DNA from: Elusimicrobiota bacterium
GTDB taxonomy: Bacteria; Elusimicrobiota; Elusimicrobia; UBA1565; UBA9628
NCBI GenBank assembly: GCA_028865585.1
Contig: JAGWJU010000112.1
Span: forward strand, 1-5,019
Direction: 5' to 3'
Length of the DNA stretch: 5,019 nt
Under the pieces are notes generated by a model that was not told where the DNA came from, searched no databases, and saw only the letters and a program-made list of their open reading frames with translations. The number at the start of each line of letters is the position of its first letter. The first letter of the stretch is position 1. The position numbers and the translations under genes are program-made. Below, piece after piece: positions 1 to 5,019 of the stretch.

Positions 1-372
1 GTAGCCAGCGCGACTTCCTCGGGTACCCTGGCGCCGCTTTTCTTGATCGGCGCGGGCGCCGGGAAGGGTTTTGCGCGCGCCTGCGCCTTGCTGTTTCACG
101 CCGCGATCCTGGACCCCCGCTTGGCGGCTTTGGTGGGCTTGGCCGCCTTCTTCGGCGGCATGTCGGGCGCGTTTTTAGCCTCCATGATGCTCGTCATTGA
201 GACTACGCGGCAAGCGCAAGCCTTCATGCCGCTTTTGACCGGCTGCGCGGCGTCCTACCTCATGGTCCGGCTATTGTCCAACGAGAACATCATGACGCAG
301 AAGTTCGGACGCCAGGGGCGCCCCGTTCCCGCCGGCTACGCGGCCGACGACCGGGAGCCTCCCGGGAGCTGA
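1..372 (+). CDS. CLC-family chloride channel/transporter, C-terminal part (5' end outside window)
   Basis: The reading frame is open from base 1 to a TGA at 370-372, so this is the last 123 residues of a longer protein. The fragment starts with SSGTLAPLFLIG (residues 6-17), which matches the helix-N anion-site region of CLC proteins (GxFxP, here GTLAP). A hydrophobic stretch with FFGGMSGAFLASMMLVIETT follows, then PLLTGCAASYLMVRLL and a basic tail NIMTQKFGRQG. This order is the CLC helices N to R. The family moves chloride or other anions across the inner membrane, as channels or Cl-/H+ exchangers. The position that usually holds the helix-R tyrosine (IYTEK-like) appears to be Met, and the usual T-R-A-P is S-G-A-F, as in some divergent bacterial CLC groups. 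No CBS domain follows. The next gene starts three bases downstream. The family call is firm; substrate and channel versus exchanger cannot be read from this part. Confidence 0.85.
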   Translation, partial: VASATSSGTLAPLFLIGAGAGKGFARACALLFHAAILDPRLAALVGLAAFFGGMSGAFLASMMLVIETTRQAQAFMPLLTGCAASYLMVRLLSNENIMTQKFGRQGRPVPAGYAADDREPPGS

Positions 373-375
373 CGC

Positions 376-1059
376 ATGGATTTTTTCCTGGCCTGCCTTC
401 CTGTCTTTAAGCGTCTGCCCGAGGAGGCTTTGGAGCGGCTCTCCCGTGCTTTGGCGCTGCGCCGCTACGGGAAGGGACAGGCGATTTTTATGGACGGAGA
501 CGCTCCCCGAGCGGTCTATCTCTTGAAATCCGGATTGGTGAAGGCGGTCAAGTATTCGCGGCGCGAGGAGCCGGTCACCATGGAGATTATCGTACCCGGC
601 GGGCTTTTTGGGATGATCGCGGTCTTGGACCGCAAGACCTATCCGGTCAGCGCTGTCTGCATCCGAGATTCGGAGGCGTATGAGATTCCCGGGCGGGTTT
701 TCGAAGATCTTCTGAGGACCAATCCTGATTTTTCCCGCGCGGTCTATTCCGAAATCGGCGAGCATTTGAGGCAGGCCCACACCCTGCGCGCCATGGGGCG
801 CGAAGCCGTCTCTCGGCGCATTGCTTACATTCTTCATCTCCTTGCCCAAAGCATGGGCAAGGAACTTTCCATCGGCCGGGAGGATATAGCGGAGATGTGC
901 AGCACCACGCAGGAGACGGTCATCCGCACGCTCTCGGAGTTCCGCCGCAAGAAGCTCATCGCCTCGGGCTGGAAGCGGATCGTCGTCCTGCGGTCCGAGG
1001 GATTGGAGAAATTGTATTCCAGCCCGGACGGCCCACCGGACGAATCGCGAAAATCCTGA
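376..1059 (+). CDS. Crp/Fnr-family transcriptional regulator
   Basis: This 227-residue protein has the usual family length. Residues about 10-113 form the cyclic-nucleotide-binding-type beta-roll (KGQAIFMDGD, YLLKSGLVKAV, PGGLFGMIAVL). A dimerisation helix spans about 115-142 and a winged helix-turn-helix about 146-207, with recognition helix TTQETVIRTLSEF (177-189). Glu180 and Arg184 match the DNA-contacting Glu and Arg of CRP and FNR; the CRP Arg180 position is Gln179 and the FNR Ser212 position is Ile183, so the target site may differ from both. The CRP cAMP contacts (Glu72, Arg82-Ser83) are not conserved. Cysteines occur only at 7, 95 and 175, so the FNR [4Fe-4S] pattern is absent. Lying directly before nirK, it is probably its regulator, perhaps an NO or redox sensor of Dnr/Nnr type (inference). 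The ATG has GGGAG at 364-368, 7 bases upstream, and lies 3 bases after the CLC stop. Confidence 0.9.
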   Translation: MDFFLACLPVFKRLPEEALERLSRALALRRYGKGQAIFMDGDAPRAVYLLKSGLVKAVKYSRREEPVTMEIIVPGGLFGMIAVLDRKTYPVSAVCIRDSEAYEIPGRVFEDLLRTNPDFSRAVYSEIGEHLRQAHTLRAMGREAVSRRIAYILHLLAQSMGKELSIGREDIAEMCSTTQETVIRTLSEFRRKKLIASGWKRIVVLRSEGLEKLYSSPDGPPDESRKS

Positions 1060-1094
1060 TCCAGCGCATATTCTTTTTCGTCCAGGCGCGCTAT

Positions 1095-1113
1095 CCTATG
1101 GTCGAACTATAGG
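1095..1113 (+). promoter_or_regulatory. Imperfect dyad overlapping the nirK ribosome binding site
   Basis: In the 67-base gap between the regulator and nirK, the arms CCTATGGT (1095-1102) and ACTATAGG (1106-1113) pair with one G-T wobble around the three-base centre CGA. The right arm contains the first three bases of the AGGAGG Shine-Dalgarno. The dyad could be an operator for a dimeric regulator or an RNA hairpin that hides the ribosome binding site. It does not resemble the FNR/Dnr consensus (TTGAT-N4-ATCAA) or the CRP consensus, and I saw no good -35/-10 pair in the gap. The dyad is seen; its function is inferred. Confidence 0.4.
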
Positions 1114-1116
1114 AGG
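1111..1116 (+). promoter_or_regulatory. Shine-Dalgarno of nirK
   Basis: AGGAGG lies 10 bases before ATG 1127 and 4 bases before an in-frame TTG at 1121. The 4-base spacing is short for initiation and the ATG begins a typical lysine/arginine-rich signal-peptide N-region, so ATG 1127 is preferred over TTG 1121. The choice changes the protein by only two residues. Confidence 0.7.
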
Positions 1117-1126
1117 CGAGTTGACC

Positions 1127-1216
1127 ATGAAAAGGGATAAAGGGCGGATTGCCGTAACGCTGGCGGCGCTGGCTCTGGCGGCGTTCTGGAGCCGGAGTTG
1201 GGCGGCGCGGGCGGCC
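1127..1216 (+). other. Predicted Sec signal peptide of NirK
   Basis: Residues 1-30 have a basic N-region (MKRDKGR), a hydrophobic alanine/leucine core (IAVTLAALALAAF) and a C-region ending in A-R-A-A before Glu31, an acceptable signal peptidase I site. An earlier cut after Trp-Ala-Ala (residues 25-27) is also possible. No twin-arginine motif is present, so export is likely through Sec with copper loaded in the periplasm. No lipobox cysteine is present, so a lipoprotein like Neisseria AniA is not supported. Confidence 0.75.
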
Positions 1217-2149
1217 GAGCCGGTCGTAAATGCGGTTTTGACTTACGCGCCGAACGTCCCCCCCGCCATTACCAGGAAGCGCCCGGCCGTGGTGCGGGCG
1301 ACCCTGGAGACATCGGAAGTTGACGGCGTCCTGGCTCCGGGATTGGCAGAGCCGGTCGAGTACCATTTTTGGACCTTCAACGGCCATGTGCCGGGGCCAT
1401 TTATCCGGGTGCGCGAAGGCGACAGCCTGGAATTGACCATCAAGAACAGCACGGCCAGCGCCATGTCCCACAGCATCGACATGCACGCGGTCACGGGCCC
1501 CGGCGGCGGTTCGGCGATTACGCTGGTCCGGCCCGGAGAGTCCAAAACCGTCCGCTTCAAGATGCTCCATGCGGGGCTCTTCATGTACCATTGCGCGGCC
1601 CCGCCCGTCACGGATCACATCGCCAACGGCATGTACGGCCTTATTCTGGTCCAGCCGAAGAAGCCGCTGCCGCGCGTCGACAAAGAGTTTTACGTGATGC
1701 AGAGCGAATTTTATACCAAAGAGAGCCGGGATTACGAGGGGATGACGACCTACGATCCGCAAAAGGCCTTGGATGAGGATCCGACCTATGTCGTGTTCAA
1801 CGGCCGGGTAGGATCCTTGATGGACGATAATGCCCTGCGGGTCAAGACCGGCCAGCGTATCCGCGTTTATTTCGGCGACATCGGACCGAACAAGCCCTCA
1901 TCCTTCCATATCATCGGGACCATGTTCGATCGAGTCTGGACCGACGGCGGCATCGGCGGCCCGATCTTACGGAACATCCAGACCACGCTGGTGCCAGCAG
2001 GCGGCGCCGCCATCGTGGACTTTCATCTCCTGGTGCCGGGAACCTACACGCTTGTGGATCACTCCATCTTCAGGGTGGAGAAAGGCGCGATAGGCCAGAT
2101 CAAGGCCAGCGGGCCGGCGCGCCCGGACATTTACCGCGTGGTGCGCTAG
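1127..2149 (+). CDS. nirK: Copper-containing nitrite reductase (AniA-like NirK), NO-forming
   Basis: This periplasmic enzyme reduces nitrite to nitric oxide, the defining step of denitrification. The 340-residue product has two cupredoxin domains behind a Sec-type signal peptide. All copper ligands of the family are visible. Type 1 copper: His115, Cys156, His164, Met169. Type 2 copper: His120, His155, His312. The catalytic Asp is Asp118 (HSIDMH) and the catalytic His is His261 (SSFHIIG). Seven residues separate Cys156 and His164, one fewer than in Alcaligenes-type NirK, and HIANGMYGLILVQP, YVVFNGRVGS and YTLVDHSIFR closely resemble Neisseria AniA. There is no fused cytochrome c or extra cupredoxin domain, so an external electron donor is needed. 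The enzyme should be functional. ATG 1127 was chosen over TTG 1121 as described for the Shine-Dalgarno. The next gene begins one base after the stop, implying an operon and translational coupling. Confidence 0.97.
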   Translation: MKRDKGRIAVTLAALALAAFWSRSWAARAAEPVVNAVLTYAPNVPPAITRKRPAVVRATLETSEVDGVLAPGLAEPVEYHFWTFNGHVPGPFIRVREGDSLELTIKNSTASAMSHSIDMHAVTGPGGGSAITLVRPGESKTVRFKMLHAGLFMYHCAAPPVTDHIANGMYGLILVQPKKPLPRVDKEFYVMQSEFYTKESRDYEGMTTYDPQKALDEDPTYVVFNGRVGSLMDDNALRVKTGQRIRVYFGDIGPNKPSSFHIIGTMFDRVWTDGGIGGPILRNIQTTLVPAGGAAIVDFHLLVPGTYTLVDHSIFRVEKGAIGQIKASGPARPDIYRVVR

Positions 2150-2150
2150 G

Positions 2151-3461
2151 ATGGCAGCGTCCCAGCCGGCGACGGTCGGAAGCGTAGCTCCCTTCTTGGC
2201 CAAGGCTCCGCCTATTTCCATTCCGATGCGGCACTTCGTCTTCGCCGCCGTGGCCTTCTGGGTCTTTGCCGCCGCGTTTTTTCTCGGTTCCGGCAGATTC
2301 CTCGGCTTTAATTTCCAGGCGCTTTGGGTGCTGGGCTTGGTGCACACCCTGACGCTGGGATGGATCACCATGAGCATCTTCGGGGCCTTGTGCCAGCTGA
2401 CGCCAGTGCTGTGGGAGATTCCCCTGCCTAACCCCGGGCTAGTCAAACTGGCATGGTGGTGTTTTGCCATCGGCTTGGTCGGTTTCGTAGGGCATCTCTG
2501 GGCGGACTTGCAAAACTTCTGGATGCCGGCCGCACTGGCGGTCCTGGGAGTTTTCTTCTACCTCTTCGTGTTCTGGAAAGCCATCCTCCTGGCCAAGAAG
2601 CTGGATTGGACAGGTACCCACTTGGCGCTGTCCTTGGGCTACCTCTCCATCGTGGTCATTCTGGGGCTTTTGCTGGCCTATGACCGGGAAATGGGCATTT
2701 TATTTTCCGATCCCGAGGGAGTCCTGATCGCCCACATTCATCTGGCCTTGGTTGGCTGGGTATCCCTGACTATCATGGGCGTCTCCTATCGCCTAGTCTC
2801 CATGTTCACCCTGGCCCACCTGGAGTCAAAGACTCCTGGGCGTCTTGCGCTGGTTTTGGTAAACGCCGGCCTTATCGGCCTGGCTGCCGATTGCCTGTTT
2901 TTTGGAGGGCGCCTGCTTCCGCTGTGGTCCGTCATTCTGGTCTTGGGCGGGGCGGCCTACCTTTATCAAATGCGGCGGATATTCGCCGCCCGGAACCGGC
3001 GCATAGACCCCGCCCTGGGTTTCACCATCCTGGCGCTTCTGGGCGGCGCCGTTTGGGCGGCGCTGGGTCTAAGCTTAGCCTTCGGCTGGTTGCCTGACAC
3101 CACGAATATGCGGGTCGCCTATATTTTCGCCGCCATTCTAGGCTGGATCACGCCGTTTATCCTCGGGCAAATCCACAAAATCGTGCCTTTTTTGGTCTGG
3201 CTGCATCTCTACAATCCCTCCAGGGGATTCGCCCCCGGGATAAAGCTCCCGAAGATGCAGGATCTGACCAGCCAGACAATCGCCTGGATGGAACTAGCGG
3301 CCTTAACACCAGCGATTTATATCGGAATCGCCGCATTTTTAATGAAGTCGGAAATTCTGATAAGGGTCAGCGCGCTCTTCTTCCTCGCCGCGGCGACGCT
3401 CTACCTCATCAATACGGGGCTCACGCTCAAGCACCTGAAGTGGAGCCCGTACAGCGCTTGA
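2151..3461 (+). CDS. 12-helix membrane protein related to heme-copper oxidase subunit I / NnrS-type proteins
   Basis: This 436-residue protein has about 12 hydrophobic helices, near residues 26-48, 52-86, 96-118, 122-147, 156-178, 190-218, 229-252, 254-274, 288-311, 320-350, 374-398 and 401-424. Three related motifs recur four helices apart: GWITMSIFGALCQLTPVL (70-87), GWVSLTIMGVSYRLVSMF (202-219) and GWITPFILGQIHKIVPFL (331-348). This fits the pseudo-three-fold build of heme-copper oxidase subunit I. Membrane histidines that could bind heme include His65, His195, His197 and His342. The adjacent His-His pair of helix VII, which holds CuB or FeB in oxidases and NorB, is absent, so terminal oxidase or NO reductase activity is not supported. 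It starts one base after the nirK stop, with no clear Shine-Dalgarno, indicating translational coupling. A role in NO handling, heme or copper chemistry, or NirK support is inferred. The family relationship is from pattern memory and is less sure than the topology. Confidence 0.75.
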   Translation: MAASQPATVGSVAPFLAKAPPISIPMRHFVFAAVAFWVFAAAFFLGSGRFLGFNFQALWVLGLVHTLTLGWITMSIFGALCQLTPVLWEIPLPNPGLVKLAWWCFAIGLVGFVGHLWADLQNFWMPAALAVLGVFFYLFVFWKAILLAKKLDWTGTHLALSLGYLSIVVILGLLLAYDREMGILFSDPEGVLIAHIHLALVGWVSLTIMGVSYRLVSMFTLAHLESKTPGRLALVLVNAGLIGLAADCLFFGGRLLPLWSVILVLGGAAYLYQMRRIFAARNRRIDPALGFTILALLGGAVWAALGLSLAFGWLPDTTNMRVAYIFAAILGWITPFILGQIHKIVPFLVWLHLYNPSRGFAPGIKLPKMQDLTSQTIAWMELAALTPAIYIGIAAFLMKSEILIRVSALFFLAAATLYLINTGLTLKHLKWSPYSA

Positions 3462-3478
3462 CTCAAAAAATAAGCCGG

Positions 3479-3778
3479 CTATAGGCGCAGGGCCTGCCGG
3501 CCTGCCGCGCTGATCATGGCCGGATTCCAGGGAGGGTCCCACACCGGGATCAGCGCTACCCGGCGCTTTCCCGCCACGCCTTCCAGGGCTTCCTGGGCCA
3601 TGCCGCTGATGGCTTCTCCCATGGGGCAGCCGCGGCTCGTCAAAGTGAATGCCACCCGGATTTCCGCGGGCGATATATCGACGCCATAAATGAGGCCCAT
3701 GGCGACCATGTCCAGCCCGACTTCGGGGTCGATGACGGTCGCCAAGGCGAAAAGGACGGCCTGCTTGAGATTATCCAT
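3479..3778 (-). CDS. DUF59/MIP18-family iron-sulfur cluster assembly protein (SufT/PaaD-like)
   Basis: A single-domain protein of 99 residues, the normal size for stand-alone DUF59 members. Family landmarks are visible: VIDPEVGLDMVAMGLIYGV (15-33), the conserved cysteine in TSRGCPMG (Cys51) and VWDPPWNPAMIS (79-90). Related proteins (SufT, PaaD, eukaryotic MIP18/CIA2) help mature Fe-S proteins in the cytoplasm, with the cysteine needed in several. No Rieske or ring-oxygenase genes lie nearby, so a phenylacetate PaaD role is unlikely. It is the last gene of the minus-strand set, 26 bases after the DUF2249 gene, with only a weak purine-rich stretch before ATG 3778. No alternative in-frame start was found in the gap. 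Its stop lies 17 bases from the stop of the convergent membrane protein. A role in building or repairing Fe-S centres damaged by NO from NirK fits the setting but is inferred. Confidence 0.88.
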   Translation of the reverse strand: MDNLKQAVLFALATVIDPEVGLDMVAMGLIYGVDISPAEIRVAFTLTSRGCPMGEAISGMAQEALEGVAGKRRVALIPVWDPPWNPAMISAAGRQALRL

Positions 3779-3804
3779 GGGAAGGCGTCCGCCGTCTTTC
3801 GCTC

Positions 3805-4617
3805 TTATTTCCTCCTGATGCGGAGCCGGAATTGGTTCTCTCCCAGCCTTTCTATTTCATGGGAAAATCCCGCAGCCTCGAGCTCCGCATAGAGTGGAAC
3901 GGGCTCGCGGTGGTGGCGGACCTCGAGCACGTCACCGCCTTGAAGATCCCGGATTTTTTCAAGTATGCGGACCATGGGTTCGGGAGGCTCCAGACTGCTT
4001 ACGTCCAGGGTCAGGATCCGGCCTGCCGCGGGCGAGGCCGGGAACTGGGCGTTTTGGGCGTCCGGTTCCGTATGCGAGTGCCCCCCACACCCGCAGCTCC
4101 GGGGCGAGCGCTTCTTGCGGCAATGGAGCTGCCAGTCATCCTCGGCCAGGCGTTCGCTCCACGTCTCGAATCCTTGGTTCGCGAGCACATGGAAAAGCGG
4201 CCGAGGCTCGAAGGTCGCGCGCACGATGAGGACTCCGCTCTCAGGGACCTTGGACGCCTCGCCCAGAATTCTCTTGAGCGGCTCGCGGCCGGCGCGCAAA
4301 TCCTCGCGCACGTCGACAAGCGCGCCTTTGCCGGAGGCCCAAGCCGGGCGTTCTTGGTCGTCAGCCGCAGCGCGTTCCGCGGCCGCGGCGACGCGCCGGA
4401 TAAGCGCTACCCATCTTTCAGGGCCGCTTTCGATGACCTCCCATTTGAACTCGCCGCCGCGTTCGGCCTGGAACTGGTAATAGAGAGGTTTGGGGTCGTG
4501 GTCGTTGACCAAGCGGATGGCCGCGCCCAGGGGCAGAGCGTCCCAAGCCGCGAATATCTTCGGGTGTCTCTCCCGTGGAATCATCTCCCGTACGTCCATG
4601 AGAACTTCATCTTGCAT
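3805..4617 (-). CDS. Triple DUF2249-domain protein with Cys/His-rich linker
   Basis: The 270-residue product (numbered from ATG 4617) carries three copies of the DUF2249 fold, about residues 6-75, 99-169 and 201-269. Each opens with a DVR/DVS strand (LMDVREM, LVDVRED, TLDVSSL), has a [DE]-P-x-P-L-[YF] signature (residues 41-46, 137-142, 238-243), and closes in a basic strand (IRR, CRKK, IRRK). Copy 1 is the most canonical (RERHPKIF, LVNDHDPKPLYYQ). DUF2249 is thought to resemble the small TusA/SirA fold; its biochemistry is not established. Between copies 2 and 3 lies CGCGGHSH (175-182), possibly a metal site. No signal peptide or membrane helix is seen, so it is cytoplasmic. Start choice: ATG 4617 has AAGGAG nine bases upstream; ATG 4641 would overlap the cupin stop as ATGA and add eight residues but lacks a Shine-Dalgarno. 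Most DUF2249 proteins known to me carry one or two copies. Function unknown. Confidence 0.85.
   Translation of the reverse strand: MQDEVLMDVREMIPRERHPKIFAAWDALPLGAAIRLVNDHDPKPLYYQFQAERGGEFKWEVIESGPERWVALIRRVAAAAERAAADDQERPAWASGKGALVDVREDLRAGREPLKRILGEASKVPESGVLIVRATFEPRPLFHVLANQGFETWSERLAEDDWQLHCRKKRSPRSCGCGGHSHTEPDAQNAQFPASPAAGRILTLDVSSLEPPEPMVRILEKIRDLQGGDVLEVRHHREPVPLYAELEAAGFSHEIERLGENQFRLRIRRK
4072..4095 (-). other. Cys/His-rich linker between DUF2249 copies 2 and 3
   Basis: These eight codons encode CGCGGHSH, with Cys-His (QLHCRKK) ten residues earlier at the end of the second domain. The spacing Cys-x-Cys...His-x-His could hold zinc, iron or copper. The surrounding linker (KKRSPRS before, TEPDAQNAQ after) looks flexible, so the motif is probably an inserted metal-binding loop rather than part of a domain core. 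Metal binding is inferred. Confidence 0.5.
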
Positions 4618-4626
4618 ATGATCTCT

Positions 4627-4632
4627 CTCCTT
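4627..4632 (-). promoter_or_regulatory. Shine-Dalgarno deciding the start of the DUF2249 gene
   Basis: On the minus strand AAGGAG lies nine bases upstream of ATG 4617 and falls inside the extra eight codons that would be translated from ATG 4641. It favours initiation at 4617, just after the cupin stop at 4638-4640, although ATGA-type coupling at 4641 remains possible. Confidence 0.55.
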
Positions 4633-4637
4633 GTCCG

Positions 4638-5019
4638 TCATCTGGCGCTGTTTGGACCGGCATCAAAACTGCGCTCCGCGAATCCCGCCATTGTGAGCAG
4701 GAAAACCGAGTTTTCCACGGCATGGAGTTCGTGAACAAGGCCGGCATGAAGCGTCACCAGCATGTTCGCGCGCAGAGCCAGCGGATTTTCCCGTGCGGCT
4801 TGGACGGTTTCATCCTTGACCCCGAATTGGATTTCACCCTCCAGCACATGCACTATGATGGGAACCTCTGCCTTGTGCGGATAGAGCCGATAGCCTTTCC
4901 GCAGCGCGACAAGCACCACCTTGAGGCCCGCTTCCTTATGGAGGATAATCGCATTGTGCCCGTCGCGTTCCAAGATGCCTTCAGACTTAAGGTCCTGGAC
5001 CGCCCGGACCAAGTCAAAG
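4638..5019 (-). CDS. Cupin-domain protein (5' end probably outside window)
   Basis: The frame is open to the window edge. A TTG at 5010-5012 could start it, but no Shine-Dalgarno is visible and the frame continues upstream (Phe-Asp), so the true start is probably beyond 5019. Numbered from that TTG, about residues 20-108 form a single small beta-barrel cupin. Motif 1 keeps Gly40-x5-His46 and Gly59 (LEGEIQFGV), but the usual second His is Ala48 and the Glu position is Ile. Motif 2 (LHAGLVHELHA) keeps Gly91 and His94, with His89 and His97 nearby. The metal site is therefore altered; it might use His46, His94 and a neighbouring His, or bind no metal. No export signal is visible in the part present. 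The stop lies just before the DUF2249 gene, so the two are co-transcribed. Small cupins of this kind often sense or bind small ligands; the role here is unknown. Confidence 0.8.
   Translation of the reverse strand, partial: FDLVRAVQDLKSEGILERDGHNAIILHKEAGLKVVLVALRKGYRLYPHKAEVPIIVHVLEGEIQFGVKDETVQAARENPLALRANMLVTLHAGLVHELHAVENSVFLLTMAGFAERSFDAGPNSAR

Noticed and set aside
271..849. A 192-codon minus-strand frame opposite the CLC end and the regulator
   Set aside because: It lies over two recognisable plus-strand genes and its low-complexity product shows no domain.
1056..1069. Possible FNR/Dnr box (CTGAT-N4-CGCAT) upstream of nirK
   Set aside because: Only the left half resembles TTGAT; the right half does not match ATCAA.
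1091..1762. A 223-codon minus-strand frame opposite nirK
   Set aside because: nirK on the other strand has every copper ligand in place; this frame is its antisense shadow, rich in Arg and His.
2151..3461. Calling the membrane protein a norB-type NO reductase
   Set aside because: It lacks the helix-7 His-His pair and recognisable NorB motifs, and no NorC cytochrome or quinol-oxidase-like extension is present.
3462..3490. Possible terminator in the convergent gap (AGCCGGCT at 3473-3480 with an A-run at 3465-3470, a T-run on the minus strand)
   Set aside because: The 8-base palindrome leaves no loop for a stable stem, so an intrinsic terminator is not supported, although the T-run placement for the minus-strand unit is suggestive.
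3832..4734. A 300-codon open frame on the plus strand opposite the DUF2249 and cupin genes
   Set aside because: It runs antisense to two genes with clear family motifs, its translation resembles no family, and long antisense frames are common in GC-rich coding DNA.

Overview
The window reads as chromosomal DNA of a GC-rich (roughly 60% by eye), denitrification-capable bacterium. Almost every base is coding and genes are tightly packed. Nothing here fixes the phylum. The nitrite reductase is the AniA-like, Sec-exported type rather than the Tat-exported type of many alphaproteobacteria. No mobile element, tRNA, rRNA or CRISPR array was seen.

Layout, plus strand (1-3461): the 3' end of a CLC-family chloride channel/transporter (entering from the left edge, ending at 372); a Crp/Fnr-family regulator (376-1059); a 67-base gap with a dyad overlapping a strong Shine-Dalgarno; a complete copper nitrite reductase nirK (1127-2149); and, one base later, a 436-residue 12-helix membrane protein (2151-3461) resembling heme-copper oxidase subunit I/NnrS-type proteins. 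Layout, minus strand (read from the right edge leftwards): a cupin protein (5' end off the window, stop at 4638), a protein with three DUF2249 domains and a Cys/His-rich linker (3805-4617, or from 4641), and a DUF59/MIP18-type iron-sulfur assembly protein (3479-3778). The two gene sets converge with only 17 bases between them.

How they may work together (inference): the regulator probably controls nirK and the coupled membrane protein. NirK reduces nitrite to NO in the periplasm. No recognisable NO reductase is encoded in the window. The membrane protein translated directly behind nirK is therefore a candidate for NO handling, heme/copper chemistry or NirK maturation. The convergent cupin/DUF2249/DUF59 set looks like a cytoplasmic metal or Fe-S maintenance module, plausible next to an NO-producing enzyme.

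The points most worth attention are the membrane protein with a visible three-fold internal repeat (GW motifs in TM2, TM6 and TM10) but no His-His pair expected of a catalytic heme-copper oxidase, and the triple-DUF2249 protein with its Cys-Gly-Cys/His-rich linker.
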